DNA of 64,000 bases from Streptomyces sp. AC558_RSS880. GTDB taxonomy: Bacteria > Actinomycetota > Actinomycetes > Streptomycetales > Streptomycetaceae. The stretch covers positions 56,988 through 120,987 of the forward strand of contig NZ_JAGMUJ010000081.1 of NCBI RefSeq assembly GCF_019049255.1. Direction: 5' to 3'. Both the position numbers and the translations under genes were made by a program. The notes beneath the pieces are model-generated. The model had not been told where the DNA came from. It was given only the letters and a program-made list of their open reading frames with translations, and did not search any database. Shown here piece after piece: positions 44,636-53,222 of the stretch. Every line of letters starts with the position of its first letter. The stretch's first letter is position 1.

Positions 44636-45700
44636 TCACACCGCCGGTGCCGTCCGCAGGTGGTGGGCGGACTTGGCCGTGTCCGTGACGTTGGCCAGGA
44701 AGCCCTGGGCGCGGGGGGAGGCGTTCTTGGTCAGCCAGGCGGGGTCTATGTCGCACACCGCGACGCGGACGCCGGTGCCGGCGAGGGCGAGGGGCAGGGT
44801 GTGGACGACCGTGGAGGGGAAGCTGACGATCGTACGGCCGATGGGGCCGCGGCGGGCGATGAGCTCCAGCGGCAGCTCCGGGCGGACGATCTCCAGTCCG
44901 GTCCCGACGGCGAGCCGGTGGAGTTTCTCCGTGCTCTCGCGGCGGTGGGCGAAGTAGCGCTTGGCGCCGTGCGTGGCGACCAGGGCGCTCACGGCCTCCA
45001 GGTAGGCGTCGGTGTCCACCACGCCGGTCTCCACCAGGGAGGTGCCGACCAGGTCGGCGCCCCGGGTGACGCTGGGCGGGCCGAAGCGGTCCCGGGTCCA
45101 GGCGAAGGTGTGGGAGCTGACGGTGACCCCGGGCGGGACGTCCTCCATGGGCATGGAGGTGAAGACCTCCACCGTGCGCTTCCCCCCGGGGGTGAGCCGG
45201 CGCCGGGCGGCGGCGGACACGGGGGCGAGGACGAGTTCGCGGGGGCCCGGGCGGCCGCCCTTGCGGTGCCAGCGCACCAGGCGTTCGCCCCGGGCCAGCT
45301 GGCCGACGAACTCCATGGTCGCGGTGCCGTCGTCGACGACGACGACCTCACGGGCGCGGGTGATCGTCAGCAGCAGCTGGACGTAGCGGGAGAAGGGGTC
45401 GCCCAGGACGACGCGGGTGGCCCGGCGGAGCGGGGCGGTCAGACCGCCGACCGTCTGGAACGGTGCGCCGGCTCCTCCCCGCGCCTCCTCCCAGCGGACC
45501 TCGTGGCCTTCCTCGCGGGCCAGCTCCGCCATGCGGCGCAGCTGGCCCCGGGTCATGGGGTCGACCGGGGACAGCACCACGAGGGTGAGCCCCACGCCGG
45601 GCGCACGCGTGTGCGCCCACTCCAGCACGTTGAGCAGTTGTACCGGGCTCTCGACGAAGGCGAGAGTGTGGGGGCCGGGCCGGCCGGCGCGGGGGCTCAT
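44636..45700 (-). CDS. GT52-like (sialyltransferase-type) glycosyltransferase
   Basis: 354 residues. The start FVESPVQLLNVLEWAHTRA resembles the 'SPLQllNa.E' signature of GT52 enzymes (bacterial alpha-2,3-sialyltransferases and relatives). DDGTATMEFVGQLARGER (D-D-G-T) and FAHRRESTEKLHRLA (H-R-R/E-S) fit the same family, whose donors include CMP-sialic acid. No signal or membrane helix. It lies last in the leftward arm that makes and activates the nonulosonic acid, so transfer of that sugar is the likely role (inference). Confidence 0.65.
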   Translation of the reverse strand: MSPRAGRPGPHTLAFVESPVQLLNVLEWAHTRAPGVGLTLVVLSPVDPMTRGQLRRMAELAREEGHEVRWEEARGGAGAPFQTVGGLTAPLRRATRVVLGDPFSRYVQLLLTITRAREVVVVDDGTATMEFVGQLARGERLVRWHRKGGRPGPRELVLAPVSAAARRRLTPGGKRTVEVFTSMPMEDVPPGVTVSSHTFAWTRDRFGPPSVTRGADLVGTSLVETGVVDTDAYLEAVSALVATHGAKRYFAHRRESTEKLHRLAVGTGLEIVRPELPLELIARRGPIGRTIVSFPSTVVHTLPLALAGTGVRVAVCDIDPAWLTKNASPRAQGFLANVTDTAKSAHHLRTAPAV

Positions 45701-45748
45701 CGACGTACGACCATTCCCGTCGTCGTAGGGGTGGGGGGTGCGGTCCGC

Positions 45749-46687
45749 TCAGACCGACAGCGGTTCGCCCGCGGCCGCCGCGATCTCCGCCTCGGCGACC
45801 ACGCCGCTGACGCGGCGCAGCTTCTTCATCGGGCCGAGCTCGGAGTCGTAGACCTTCTTGACGCCGTCACCGAGGGAGGCCTCGATGGTGCGGATGTCGC
45901 GGACCAGGCGCTGCAGGCCCTGCGGCTCGACGGAGGCGGCCTGGTCGGAGCCCCACATGGCGCGGTCGAGGGTGATGTGGCGCTCGACGAAGACGGCGCC
46001 GAGGGCGACGGCGGCGAGGGTGGTCTGCAGGCCGGTCTCGTGGCCGGAGTAGCCGATCGGGACGTTCGGGTACTCCTGCTGGAGGGTGTTGATGACCCGC
46101 AGGTTCAGCTCCTCGGCCTTCGCCGGGTAGGTGGAGGTGGCGTGGCAGAGCAGGATGTTGTCGCTGCCCAGGACCTCGACCGCGTGGCGGATCTGCTTCG
46201 GGGTGGACATGCCGGTGGAGAGGATGATCGTGCGGCCGGTGGCGCGCAGGGCGCGCAGCAGCTCGTCGTCGGTGAGGGAGGCGGAGGCCACCTTGTGGGC
46301 GGGGACGTCGAACTTCTCCAGGAAGGCGACGGCCTCGGTGTCCCACGGGGAGGCGAACCAGTCGATCCCCTTCTCCTTGCAGTACTCGTCGATCTGGCGG
46401 TACTCGTCCTCGCCGAACTCCACGCGGTGGCGGTAGTCGATGTACGTCATCCGGCCCCAGGGGGTGTCGCGCTCGATGTCCCACTGGTCGCGCGGGGTGC
46501 AGATCTCGGGGGTGCGCTTCTGGAACTTGACCGCGTCGCAGCCGGCCTCGGCGGCGGCGTCGATCAGCTTGAAGGCGTTCTCGAGGTCACCGTTGTGGTT
46601 GATGCCGATCTCACCGGTGACGTACACGGGGCGGCCGGGGCCGGCCTCGCGGGAACCGAGGGTGCGGATGCGGGAGTTGGTGCTCAT
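45749..46687 (-). CDS. Nonulosonic (sialic/Kdn) acid synthase, NeuB-like
   Basis: 312 residues from ATG at 46687. NeuB TIM-barrel: GEIGINHNGDLENAFKLIDA, AAEAGCDAVKFQKRTPE, DIDWFASPWDTEAV-like segment, KVASASLTDDELLRALRATG, IILSTGMST, LLCHATSTYPA and IGYSGHETGLQTTLAAVALG then ERHITLDRAMWGSDQAAS. It condenses phosphoenolpyruvate with a six-carbon sugar (ManNAc, mannose or a 6-phosphate). The protein ends just after the barrel and lacks the C-terminal antifreeze-like SAF domain that closes the active site in NeuB. With no 2-epimerase nearby, mannose to Kdn is the favoured reaction. Confidence 0.88.
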   Translation of the reverse strand: MSTNSRIRTLGSREAGPGRPVYVTGEIGINHNGDLENAFKLIDAAAEAGCDAVKFQKRTPEICTPRDQWDIERDTPWGRMTYIDYRHRVEFGEDEYRQIDEYCKEKGIDWFASPWDTEAVAFLEKFDVPAHKVASASLTDDELLRALRATGRTIILSTGMSTPKQIRHAVEVLGSDNILLCHATSTYPAKAEELNLRVINTLQQEYPNVPIGYSGHETGLQTTLAAVALGAVFVERHITLDRAMWGSDQAASVEPQGLQRLVRDIRTIEASLGDGVKKVYDSELGPMKKLRRVSGVVAEAEIAAAAGEPLSV

Positions 46688-46700
46688 GTCCGGGGTTTCC

Positions 46701-47957
46701 TTACTTGGGGAGGGAATCGAGAGAGGGACCGAGGATCCAGCCGGCGATCTCTCGGATCGCGCCGTCACCGCCGGGGAGGGTGGTGACCGCGCGTGCGGCG
46801 CCGCGTACGACGTCGTGGGCGCTCGCGACCGCCACGGGCCAGCCGACGAGGGCGAAGCACGGGAGGTCATTGACGTCGTTGCCGACGTAGAGCACGCGCT
46901 CGGGCGCGATGCCCTGTTCCTCGCACCACTGCTTGAGCGCGAGGTCCTTGCGGTCGATGCCGTGCAGCACGGGGAGCTTGAGCTTGCGTGCGCGGGCGGC
47001 GACGACCGGGTTCTGCTCCGTGGACAGGATCAGCAGCTTCAGGCCGCTGCGGCGCAGGGCCGCGATGCCGAGTCCGTCCCCGCGGTGCACGGAGACGAAT
47101 TCCCGTCCGTCGGAGTCGATCAGCACCCTGTCGTCGGTCTGGGTGCCGTCGAAGTCGAGGACGACCGCGTCGATGTCGTCGGCGGTCGGGAGGGCGCCGG
47201 GCCGGTCCCCGTCGAAGAGCGGGGCGAGGGCGCGGGCCCGGGCGAGGTCGTGCGGGTCGTCGATCTCCAGGACGCGGGCCGGGTCGGTGCGCACGAGTTC
47301 GGTGCGGCCGAAGAACCGGTGCTTGTGCTCGCGGAAGCCGGCCGCGTCCATGGCGTAGGCGGCACCGGTCTCCAGGAGGTCCTGGGGGCGGTCCTGGCGG
47401 CGGGGGCGGAAGGACTTGTCGTGGTTGACGCCGTGGCCTCCGGCGGCGGACGGGTCCGCTCCCGCGACGGCGGCCGGGGCGCCGGGGGTCTCGTCCGCCG
47501 CGTCCCGCCAGATGAAGCCGTGGAAGGGGGCGACGGTCACCGCGGTGTCGGCGCCCTGGTCGACGACCGCGCCGGCCACTCCGTCGACGTCCTCGCGGAG
47601 CAGGAAGGGGCTGGTGCACTGCACGAGCAGGACGACGTCCACGGGGGCGCCGTGGAGGGCCTCGTGGGTGTCCATCGCGTGCAGGACGGCGGCCTCGGAG
47701 GTGGCGGTGTCGCCGGCGATGGCGGCGGGCCGCAGCACGACCTCGGCGCCGGCCTGCCGGGCGGCGGCCGCTATGGCCTGGTCGTCGGTGGAGACGACGA
47801 CGTCCGTGACGTACCGCGCGGCCCGGCACTCGCGCACGGCGCGCGCCACCAGCGGGACACCGCCGACGGGGGCGAGGTTCTTCGCGGGAACGCCCTTGGA
47901 GCCGCCGCGCGCGGGGATCACGGCGAGCACACGGCGCACCGTCGGCGGGTGGGACAT
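46701..47957 (-). CDS. CMP-nonulosonate synthetase fused to a HAD phosphatase
   Basis: 418 residues. Residues about 8-245 are a CMP-sialic acid synthetase (AVIPARGGSKGVPAKNLAPV, the CTP-binding P-loop-like signature; LLVQCTSPFLLREDVD; ETGAAYAMDAAGF). Residues about 262-418 are a KdsC-type HAD phosphatase with nucleophile Asp268 and Asp270 in LDFDGTQTDD, Ser/Thr in LILSTEQ, Lys and YVGNDVNDL. The HAD part would dephosphorylate a Kdn-9-phosphate-type product before activation; vertebrate CMAS has a similar fusion. It starts next to the synthase gene (13 bases) in one operon. Confidence 0.88.
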   Translation of the reverse strand: MSHPPTVRRVLAVIPARGGSKGVPAKNLAPVGGVPLVARAVRECRAARYVTDVVVSTDDQAIAAAARQAGAEVVLRPAAIAGDTATSEAAVLHAMDTHEALHGAPVDVVLLVQCTSPFLLREDVDGVAGAVVDQGADTAVTVAPFHGFIWRDAADETPGAPAAVAGADPSAAGGHGVNHDKSFRPRRQDRPQDLLETGAAYAMDAAGFREHKHRFFGRTELVRTDPARVLEIDDPHDLARARALAPLFDGDRPGALPTADDIDAVVLDFDGTQTDDRVLIDSDGREFVSVHRGDGLGIAALRRSGLKLLILSTEQNPVVAARARKLKLPVLHGIDRKDLALKQWCEEQGIAPERVLYVGNDVNDLPCFALVGWPVAVASAHDVVRGAARAVTTLPGGDGAIREIAGWILGPSLDSLPK

Positions 47958-47989
47958 GGGATCAGCTCCTTGAGCAGGGGTCGGGCCGG

Positions 47990-49330
47990 TCACAGCTCCC
48001 CCATCCGGCGGATCACCGGGGCCACGCGCTGCACGCCGTGCCGGTAGGCGCCGCGCGCCGCCCGGCGCACGATCTGCCGGACCGGTCCGGGCTCCTTGTC
48101 GGCGGCGGGGGCGCCGGGCAGTGGGGTGCCGTCCGGGCCGAGGTGGTGGCGGGCGAGGATGCCGGGCAGGTAGCCGGGCGCGGTGACGGGCGTGTAGTAC
48201 GGGGTGAGGGGCGGCAGTCCGCCGGGGCGGTCGAGCAGCTTGGCGATGCGCGCGCGGGCCGCGTCGAAGGCCGTCCCGTACGAGCCGTCCGACGCGACAC
48301 CCTGCCGGGCGACCCACTCCGCGTCGGGCACCGGGCGGTGTCCGTCGTCGAGCTGGTCCCAGGAGGCGAGGCAGCCGGAGCCGAGGAAGTGGTGGTTGCC
48401 GAGGGATTCCCGGATGCCGAGGTCGGTGAGGACCACGGTCGGGATGCGGCGGTGCAGCGACTCCAGGGCGGCCGTGGAGCTGACGGTGACGAGCAGGTCG
48501 GTCCGGTCGAGGACCTCGCCCATGTGCCCGTAGACCAGGCGGAAGTTGGCGGGGAGGTCCAGCCGCTGGGACAGCTTCTGGTAGGGCAGTTCCTCGATGT
48601 GCGTGGTGTGTTCGCCGGGCTTGGAGCGCAGCTTCAGCAGCACCTCGCGCTCGGGGTGCCGGCGGGCGTGCTCCACCAGCCGGTTCAGCAGGTACGTACG
48701 GTCCTTGCGGCTCTCCGGGACGGAGGGCTGGGCGGCGAAGACGACCGTGTAGGGGTCGTGCTCGCCCTCGTAGGAGGCCCCGCCGAGGAACGGCAGCGCG
48801 ACCTCCGTCACCGAGGAGGCGTCGGCGCCCACTCCCTCGTACACGGCGCGGAAACGGTCCGCGTCCTGGCGGGAGTTGGCGAGCACCAGGTCGGCGCCGT
48901 GGCGCAGCAGGAGGCCGTCGGCGAGCTTCTCGTAGACGACGCCGACGTATCCGGTGACGACGACGGGCCGCTGCGGCCGGTCCTCCCAGACCCGCTTGAG
49001 TCCGTGCAGCATGGCCTGCACGCCGCCGCCGACCAGGGCGAGCACGAGGATGTCGTACGACTCCTCGCGCATCGCGCGCAGGAACTCGACGGCGGTGACC
49101 TCGCGGAGCGAGTCCGCCCGGACGCCGACCTCGCCGAGCTGGCGGGCGGTGGGGGTGGCGCGGCCCCGCAGGAGGTATCCGTCCAGGCGGATGTCCTGAC
49201 CGGCCGCGGCTCCCGGGTCTCCGGGCTCCGACGGCGCGATGCGGTTCGCGGTGAGCGCGCCCCATTTCCACCGGGTGTCGGAATCCGCGAGGACCGCGAC
49301 CCTGAGGGGCTTCGTTGCACTTGCTGGCAC
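47990..49330 (-). CDS. Putative glycosyltransferase (DUF6716-like)
   Basis: 446 residues. N-terminal Rossmann-like start (LRVAVLADSDTRWKWGALTA), VVTGYVGVVYEKLADGLLLR, DLVLANSRQDADRFRAVYEG, LPFLGGASYEGEHDPYTVVF, then a GT-B-like second half with LLKLRSKPGEHTTH and LVTVSSTAALESLHRRIPTV, where S-S-T-A-A-L-E resembles the donor-binding loop of GT-B and polysialyltransferase-type enzymes. I place it in the family annotated as DUF6716 from memory. First gene of the leftward arm, so it is co-expressed with the nonulosonate synthase and activating enzyme. Acceptor and donor unknown. Confidence 0.65.
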   Translation of the reverse strand: MPASATKPLRVAVLADSDTRWKWGALTANRIAPSEPGDPGAAAGQDIRLDGYLLRGRATPTARQLGEVGVRADSLREVTAVEFLRAMREESYDILVLALVGGGVQAMLHGLKRVWEDRPQRPVVVTGYVGVVYEKLADGLLLRHGADLVLANSRQDADRFRAVYEGVGADASSVTEVALPFLGGASYEGEHDPYTVVFAAQPSVPESRKDRTYLLNRLVEHARRHPEREVLLKLRSKPGEHTTHIEELPYQKLSQRLDLPANFRLVYGHMGEVLDRTDLLVTVSSTAALESLHRRIPTVVLTDLGIRESLGNHHFLGSGCLASWDQLDDGHRPVPDAEWVARQGVASDGSYGTAFDAARARIAKLLDRPGGLPPLTPYYTPVTAPGYLPGILARHHLGPDGTPLPGAPAADKEPGPVRQIVRRAARGAYRHGVQRVAPVIRRMGEL

Positions 49331-49529
49331 GCCGAAGACGCTAGGAAGCGAAATCTAGGTATGCCCCAACCGTGAATCAACGAAAAGTTAACAACACCCC
49401 ACCGAGAGCCGAACCAGCTCGTGGGAGCGCGGTACGTAGGCGCGATACACCGTACGGACACATGGAGTTCATCCCCTGGACGGCCACCGGAAAGTTGCCC
49501 GGCCGGGCGGGCCTCCTAGTGTTCCGCGA

Positions 49530-50516
49530 GTGCCAAAGCTTTCCGTGATCGTCCCGTTCTGCAACGTGCGGCAATACGCCCCCGACACCGTGCGGAGTCT
49601 TCGTGCGAACGCCCGGCCGGATTTCGAGTTCGTTCTGGTCGACGACCATTCCGAGGACGAGACCCCGGCGATTCTCGAGCGTGCGGCCGAGGACCTCTCG
49701 GAGGTCGCCCAGGTGCGCTACATCCGCCATGACAAGAATGCCGGGATCGCCACCGCGCGCAACACCGGGCTGGACGCGGCGCGGGGCGAGTACCTGGCCT
49801 TCCTGGACGGCGACGACTGGTTCGCCCCGGGGTACCTGTCCGAGCTGGTGGCGGCCGTCGAGGGGCTGGGCTGCGACTTCGTCCGCACCGACCATGTGCG
49901 GGTGACCGGCCGGGCCCGGTCGGTGCAGCGGGTCCCGGTCGGCCTGCGCGACGAGGTGCTGCACCCGCGGGACGCGATCCTGCCCGCGGACCGGACGACC
50001 GCGGTGGACTACGTGTCCGTCTGGGCCGGCGCCTACCACCGGCGGCTGCTGGAGCGGGGGCTGCTGCACTTCACCGAAGGGCTGCACACGGCCGAGGACC
50101 GGCCGTGGACCTGGAAGCTGCACCGGGAGGCGGAGTCGTTCGCCGTGGTCGGCCTGCTGGGTGTGTTCTACCGGCGCGGGGTCGCCTCCTCCCTCACCCG
50201 GATCGGCGACGTCCGCCAGCTCGACTTCATCCGCGCCTTCGACCAGATCGTCGAGGAGACGGCGGCGGACCGGGACGCCGACCGGCTGCTGCCCAAGGCG
50301 GTGCGGCAGTACTGCGCGATCATGGCCCATCATCTGGCCGAGGAGGACAAGTTCGAACCGGCCGTGGCCAGGCGGCTGCGGGCGATGAGCGCGGCGGCGC
50401 TCGACCGGCTGCCGCAGGACCTGCTCGGAGACGTCCTGGGGGCCATGGACATGGATCGTTCCGCCCGGCTGCGGCGGCTACGGCGCCGGACCGGCGCGGG
50501 GAAGGGGGCCGCGTGA
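49530..50516 (+). CDS. GT2 glycosyltransferase (copy 1 of a duplicated pair)
   Basis: 328 residues from a GTG at 49530. GT-A fold: PKLSVIVPFCNVRQYAPDTV, FVLVDDHSEDETPAIL, NAGIATARNTGLDAARGEYL, FLDGDDWFAPGYL (D-x-D metal site). The C-terminal third is helical and resembles teichoic-acid GT2 enzymes such as TarQ or TagX-like polymerases. It is a clear paralogue of the gene at 55469 and, like it, is followed at once by a polysialyltransferase-like gene. Probably builds part of the polymer repeat on the cytoplasmic face. Confidence 0.85.
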   Translation: MPKLSVIVPFCNVRQYAPDTVRSLRANARPDFEFVLVDDHSEDETPAILERAAEDLSEVAQVRYIRHDKNAGIATARNTGLDAARGEYLAFLDGDDWFAPGYLSELVAAVEGLGCDFVRTDHVRVTGRARSVQRVPVGLRDEVLHPRDAILPADRTTAVDYVSVWAGAYHRRLLERGLLHFTEGLHTAEDRPWTWKLHREAESFAVVGLLGVFYRRGVASSLTRIGDVRQLDFIRAFDQIVEETAADRDADRLLPKAVRQYCAIMAHHLAEEDKFEPAVARRLRAMSAAALDRLPQDLLGDVLGAMDMDRSARLRRLRRRTGAGKGAA

Positions 50517-51844
50517 TGTCCCGTACCACCCAGATATTCTGCGCCTCGTCGCTGTACGGCCTGGCCACGCTGGCGGCCGCGATCGAGTCCGGCTGCTTCG
50601 CGGACGCGGAGCGGCGGGTGCTGCTGGTGTGCAACGACGCCGCGGTCCCGGAGGGCGCGCCGGCCCTGAACGAGATGCCGGGCTTCGCGCCGCTGCGCGA
50701 CCACTTCGACGACGTGCTCTCCTGGAACGAGGCCATCGCTCCCTTCCACCCGGCGGCCTGGACGCCGCGCTCCGCCGACGTCCCGCTCCTGGAGCGGCAT
50801 CTGCGGCGGTTGTGGGGGCTCGGCGACGACCGTGTGGAACTGGTCCTGGAGTCCGTCGCGGTTCCCCCCGCCCTCGCGGTGGCCCAGGTGTTCACCGGGG
50901 CCCCGGTCCACGTCTACGCCGACGGGCTGATGAGCTACGGTCCCACCCGCGCCAAGCTCGACCCGCTCGTGGGCACGCGGGTGCGGCAGTTGCTCCACCT
51001 CGACCTGGTGCCGGGCCTCGCGCCGATGCTGCTGACCGAGTTCGACGTGCCGGCGCGGGTGGTGCCGACGGACGCCTTCCGGCGGGCGGTCGGTGAACTG
51101 TCCGAGGCGGCCGGCGGGCTGCCCGAGCTGCCGGACGACGCGGCGCTGCTGGTCGGCCAGTGTCTGTCCGGGCTCGGCGTCCTCTCCGTCGAGGAGGAGG
51201 ACGACCTGCATGTGCGGATGATGCGGGGGGCGGTCGAACGCGGCCACCGCGCCGTCGTGTTCAAGCCGCACCCCCTCGCGCCGGTCCACCACGGCCGCGC
51301 GCTGGCCGCCGAGGCGGAGCGGCTCGGGGTGGACCTCACCGTCGTCGACACCCCCGTACTCGCCGAGGTGCTGTTCGAGAGGTCCCGGCCCGCGCTGGTC
51401 GTCGGCTGCTTCTCGACCGCGCTGTTCACGGCGTCCGCGCTCTACGGCCTGCCGGTGGCCCGCACCGGTACCGAGCGGGCCCTGGAGCGGCTGACGCCCT
51501 ACCAGAACGGGAACCGCGTCCCGGCGGTCCTGGCCGACGCGCTGCTGCCGCCCCTGGAGCCCGGCGGCGAGAGCGCCCTGCCCGCCGACGAGCTGAACGA
51601 CCTGGTCACCACGCTCGGCTTCACCATGCAGCCGCAGATCCACCCACCCCTGCGTCCGGTCGCCGAGCGTTACCTCGCACGGCACTTCGGCCCGCGCACC
51701 CGGCACTGGTTCAAGCGCAAGCGGCTCACCTCGCTGGGGCTTCCCGGCGGCATTCCGAAACGGCTGGCGTTCCTGCCCCGCAGCACCACCGCGCGCCGGG
51801 TGGTGCGGCGGGCGCGGACGCTGAGGAAGGCCGTACGGCGCTGA
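50516..51844 (+). CDS. Polysialyltransferase-like protein (copy 1)
   Basis: 442 residues from ATG at 50516, overlapping the previous stop by 1 base. The features match bacterial alpha-2,8-polysialyltransferase-type (POLYST) proteins: ASSLYGLATLAAAIESG at the N-terminus, SWNEAIAPFHPAAW, VYADGLMSYGPTR, HVRMMRGAVERGHRAVVFKP followed by HPLAP (the HP motif for CMP-donor binding) and VVGCFSTALFTASALYGLPV (the Ser/Thr motif). A basic C-terminal tail may bind membrane or polymer. Inferred to transfer or polymerise the nonulosonic acid. Confidence 0.78.
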   Translation: MSRTTQIFCASSLYGLATLAAAIESGCFADAERRVLLVCNDAAVPEGAPALNEMPGFAPLRDHFDDVLSWNEAIAPFHPAAWTPRSADVPLLERHLRRLWGLGDDRVELVLESVAVPPALAVAQVFTGAPVHVYADGLMSYGPTRAKLDPLVGTRVRQLLHLDLVPGLAPMLLTEFDVPARVVPTDAFRRAVGELSEAAGGLPELPDDAALLVGQCLSGLGVLSVEEEDDLHVRMMRGAVERGHRAVVFKPHPLAPVHHGRALAAEAERLGVDLTVVDTPVLAEVLFERSRPALVVGCFSTALFTASALYGLPVARTGTERALERLTPYQNGNRVPAVLADALLPPLEPGGESALPADELNDLVTTLGFTMQPQIHPPLRPVAERYLARHFGPRTRHWFKRKRLTSLGLPGGIPKRLAFLPRSTTARRVVRRARTLRKAVRR

Positions 51845-51965
51845 GGAGCCCACGACGCCGAGCCGACTGTTCGAGAGGGAGTGTTCACCCGTTGTCCACC
51901 CGGAGGCCACCGCCGGCCCGCCGTACTGGGGCACATTCGGCCTCCGATCGGAGGACGGTGGAAGC

Positions 51966-53222
51966 ATGACGAACCCCCTGGCGGGATTGTTCACGGCACG
52001 GCAGAAGGAGGCCGCCAGGCGGGACCTGTACGCCCGGAGCCTGCGCCTGTGCGGTGAGTACCTCGCGTCGCGGGACGGCCGCCCCACTGCCCGGGACACC
52101 CGCCTCACCCAGGCGATCGGCGTCCTCACCTGCTCACTCGACACCCCGTCGGCCGATCCCTTCGACGCCCTGCTCAAGGTCGGCGAGCGCGCGCTGGAGA
52201 CCGGTGGGGACGACGGACTCGCCCTGGCCCTGGACATCGCCGAGGCGTCGACCGGGATCCGGCAGCGGTCCCGGGGCGCGTGGCGGCTGCGCGGCCGGGC
52301 GCTGGACGGGCTCGGCCGCGGCGACGAGGCACTGGAGTGCTACGAACGCCACCTCGCGCTGCTGCGGGACGGCGAGGCGGCCGAGGAGGTCTCCCGCAGG
52401 ATCGACACGCTGCGGCGCCGGAAGGAGTGCCTGGAGGAGGCCGCCGCGCTGTTCCCCGGCTCCGGCACCGTGCTGCGCGGCCTGTCCGGGAAGCCCACCG
52501 CGGTCGCGGCGCCGGAGTTCGACGCCCACGTACGGGCGCGGGTGGCCGAGCACGGCACGGGCGACCCGGCCGTACGGCGTCTGCTCGCGCTGTACGGCAC
52601 CCACCGGCGGCTCGTCGAGCGGTCCGGGATGTCCGACCCGCTGCTCGGCGGGAGCACACCGGTCGGGGTCGGCGGGCTGCGCGGCCTGATCGCGGGGCGG
52701 ACGGTGTGCCTGGTGTCGAACGCCGCCGAGGTCGCCGGGAGCACGCTGGGCGCCGAGATCGACCGCTACGACCTGGTGGTGCGCTGCGACTCCTTCCGTC
52801 TCCACGCGGAGGGCACCGGCGCGCGCACCGGTCTGCACGCCGTCTCGCTGCGGGGCGACGCCCCGTGGGACGGGCCCGCCTGGACGCGGCCGGCCGGCAT
52901 CCGGCTGGTGTTCGGCGACCCGGCCGCCGCGTGGCGGCGCGCCACGCGGCAGCGGCTCGTGGCCGGGGCACAGGAGCACATCGGTGACGCCTCCCTGCGC
53001 CGGCCGCTGAACGACCCGGCGCTGCTGGGTGAGGACAGCTGGGGCCCGGGGGCCACCACCGCCTTCACCGTCCTGCGGCTGCTGGACTTCCTGGACGTCA
53101 GCCCCCGCCTGGACCTCATCGGCTTCGACAAGCCCGGCCGGCTGCGGCCGGACGAGGCCGAGTGGGTCATGGACCGCGCGACGCACGTCGACGACAGCAA
53201 GATGAGGATCGCCCTGCGATGA
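51966..53222 (+). CDS. Protein with GT29-type sialylmotifs and a helical N-terminus
   Basis: 418 residues. The first 230 are helical with a TPR-like stretch (GAWRLRGRALDGLGRGDEAL then ECYERHLALL). The last 175 show the three sialylmotifs of animal sialyltransferases (GT29): L motif at 247-290 (VCLVSNAAEVAGSTLGAEID then RYDLVVRCDSF and GARTGLHAVSL), S motif at 360-387 (GPGATTAFTVLRLLDFLDV then LIGFDK), and the VS-type His at 407 (HVDDSKM). No signal or membrane anchor, unlike Golgi enzymes. Expected role: transfer of the CMP-activated nonulosonic acid. Its stop overlaps the next gene's ATG. Confidence 0.75.
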   Translation: MTNPLAGLFTARQKEAARRDLYARSLRLCGEYLASRDGRPTARDTRLTQAIGVLTCSLDTPSADPFDALLKVGERALETGGDDGLALALDIAEASTGIRQRSRGAWRLRGRALDGLGRGDEALECYERHLALLRDGEAAEEVSRRIDTLRRRKECLEEAAALFPGSGTVLRGLSGKPTAVAAPEFDAHVRARVAEHGTGDPAVRRLLALYGTHRRLVERSGMSDPLLGGSTPVGVGGLRGLIAGRTVCLVSNAAEVAGSTLGAEIDRYDLVVRCDSFRLHAEGTGARTGLHAVSLRGDAPWDGPAWTRPAGIRLVFGDPAAAWRRATRQRLVAGAQEHIGDASLRRPLNDPALLGEDSWGPGATTAFTVLRLLDFLDVSPRLDLIGFDKPGRLRPDEAEWVMDRATHVDDSKMRIALR

